From Devosia sp. (GTDB taxonomy: Bacteria; Pseudomonadota; Alphaproteobacteria; Rhizobiales; Devosiaceae), in assembly GCA_028290245.1 (NCBI GenBank), contig JAQGKG010000275.1, positions 1 to 7,291 on the forward strand: a stretch of DNA of 7,291 bases, in the 5' to 3' direction. The notes beneath the pieces were generated by a model. That model ran no database searches. It had not been told where the DNA came from and was given only the letters and a program-made list of their open reading frames with translations. Below are positions 6,338 through 7,291 of this stretch, piece by piece; position 1 is the first letter of the stretch, and the number at the start of each line of letters is the position of its first letter. Made by a program: the position numbers and the translations under genes.

Positions 6338-6368
6338 TCCAGCGGTGCGGTAGTGCTGCGCCGCTGGA
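6338..6368 (+). terminator. Stem-loop between convergent genes, probable terminator of the aminotransferase unit
   Basis: TCCAGCGGTGC (6338-6348) pairs with GCGCCGCTGGA (6358-6368): 11 bp with one U-G wobble around a 9-nt loop. It starts 14 bases after the aminotransferase stop. Downstream on the plus strand lies a modestly T-rich run (TCTGTTTGGGATTTG), so it could stop that transcript. On the minus strand no T-tract follows, so it is a weaker end for the MFS gene. Confidence 0.55.
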
Positions 6369-6411
6369 TCTGTTTGGGATTTGAAGCTTTGATAGCGCAC
6401 ATTTACCCAGG

Positions 6412-7291
6412 TCATCGGTTTGCCGGTTCGTTCACCGCAAGTACCTGCTGACCGGTGGGTCGGCACCGTCGCCAGACTTCGCCGAATACAGCGACGCACA
6501 TCAATCCCGCGACGGCCAGGATCCACAATGACGGCCTTGGACCGATCGCGCCCAATGCCACCGACAGGGCAAATGGCGCCAGGGATGATAGACCGAGCCG
6601 CCCCATGCCTATCCAGCCCAGCCGCCTGCCGAAGCCGGCCTTGCCGAAAATAGCCAGCGGCAGCGTGCCTGACACGATGCTGAACAGCCCGCTTCCCAAG
6701 CCGAAGATAATGGCGAACGTTACGGCACCAACGGTCGATGGCGCTGACAGTGCCAGGGTGCCCAGCGCCAGTGGCATGGTGATCGACGATACCACCGCCA
6801 GCACCGTCGCCGGGAGGTCCTTGCCAAATCCCATGTTGATCAGGCGACTGGCCACTTGGGCCGGCCCAAGCAGAGAGGCTACCCAGACACTGGCGGTCCC
6901 CAGCCCAAGGAGTCCGAGCATGGGAACCATATGGAACAGTGTCGCCGCCGAAACGAAGCCGGCGATCGAAAACCCAAGTACAATCAGGATGAAGACAAGG
7001 TTGCCGTTGTCGACAATCATCGGAGCATTGACCGCAATGGTCTCGACCGTCCGGGCAGCTGCGATGCGGGCGAAGCGGGATAGCCAGAGGTGCAGGGGAA
7101 GGCAGACCATGAGGTTCAGACCCGCGAACAGGAAGTACACCTGTTGCCAGTCCATGGTCTGTAGCAGCCACGTCGTCAGCGGCCAGAAGATCGTCGATGC
7201 GAACCCCGCGATGAGGGTCAAATAGGTGATGCTGCGCTGCGCCCGGGTCCCGGTGGTCTGAGCCAGGAAAGCAAAAGCCGTCGAGTAGAGC
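6412..7291 (-). CDS. MFS transporter, 5' end beyond the right edge (partial)
   Basis: This is an inner-membrane major facilitator protein seen from about its fourth or fifth helix to its C-terminus. The frame is open from the right edge to TGA at 6414-6412, giving about 293 residues. A TTG at 7221 lies mid-protein and is not the start: the codons before it read TGTRAQRSITY, continuous with TLIAGFASTIFWPLTTWL. Roughly eight hydrophobic segments follow, including VYFLFAGLNLMVCLPLHLWL, VFILIVLGFSIAGFVSAATL, AVVSSITMPLALGTLAL and WILAVAGLMCVAVFG, ending in a short hydrophilic tail. It is convergent with the aminotransferase and so belongs to a separate unit. Substrate and direction are unknown; a link to the amino-sulfonate pathway is only positional. 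No damage is seen in the visible part. Confidence 0.85.
   Translation of the reverse strand, partial: LYSTAFAFLAQTTGTRAQRSITYLTLIAGFASTIFWPLTTWLLQTMDWQQVYFLFAGLNLMVCLPLHLWLSRFARIAAARTVETIAVNAPMIVDNGNLVFILIVLGFSIAGFVSAATLFHMVPMLGLLGLGTASVWVASLLGPAQVASRLINMGFGKDLPATVLAVVSSITMPLALGTLALSAPSTVGAVTFAIIFGLGSGLFSIVSGTLPLAIFGKAGFGRRLGWIGMGRLGLSSLAPFALSVALGAIGPRPSLWILAVAGLMCVAVFGEVWRRCRPTGQQVLAVNEPANR

Noticed and set aside
6281..7171. Long 296-codon minus-strand open frame overlapping the MFS gene
   Set aside because: It lies in another frame of the MFS gene and crosses into the aminotransferase 3' end. The MFS frame has clean membrane segments, whereas this frame is rich in Arg, Gly and Pro without a domain.
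7221..7291. TTG 7221 as a true start of the MFS gene
   Set aside because: The upstream codons to the window edge are open and continue typical MFS sequence, so the gene begins beyond the edge.

Overview
The window reads as a small alphaproteobacterial amine or amino-sulfonate uptake and catabolism locus. The GC-rich third codon positions, the gene families present and the overall protein style fit the Rhizobiales (Mesorhizobium- or Aminobacter-like). That placement is an inference from composition and family resemblance, not from a marker gene.

Layout. On the minus strand, from about 3038 down to 6, lies a four-gene ABC importer of the polar amino acid type (PAAT): a periplasmic substrate-binding protein (2232-3038), two permeases (1432-2073 and 760-1422) and an ATPase (6-767). 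The two permeases abut and the second overlaps the ATPase by 8 bp, so they are almost certainly one transcript. A 368-bp divergent control region (3039-3406) separates this operon from two plus-strand genes. These are a MocR/TauR-type regulator (a GntR winged helix fused to a class I aminotransferase fold; 3407-4889) and a class III aminotransferase that closely resembles taurine:pyruvate aminotransferase (4948-6324). A stem-loop follows the aminotransferase. The window ends in a convergent minus-strand MFS transporter that runs off the right edge (6412-7291).

How the parts fit. The importer would bring a small amino compound into the cell. The PLP-dependent aminotransferase would deaminate it, for taurine giving sulfoacetaldehyde plus alanine. 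The MocR-type protein would sense the amine or PLP adduct and act from the divergent region. The downstream taurine genes xsc and pta are not in the window. The transporter is also not the usual TauABC or TRAP type, so the real substrate is open.

The most notable observations are two single-base lesions. The substrate-binding protein stops at a TGA exactly where its family has the Trp of a K-W-(F/I)-G motif, and 26 further in-frame, protein-like codons follow. The regulator carries one extra base, most likely an extra A at 3595/3596, which splits the winged-helix domain from the aminotransferase domain. Both importer and regulator may therefore be decaying around an intact aminotransferase, or the sequence may carry errors. 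I found no CRISPR array, RNA gene, insertion sequence or obviously unprecedented system.
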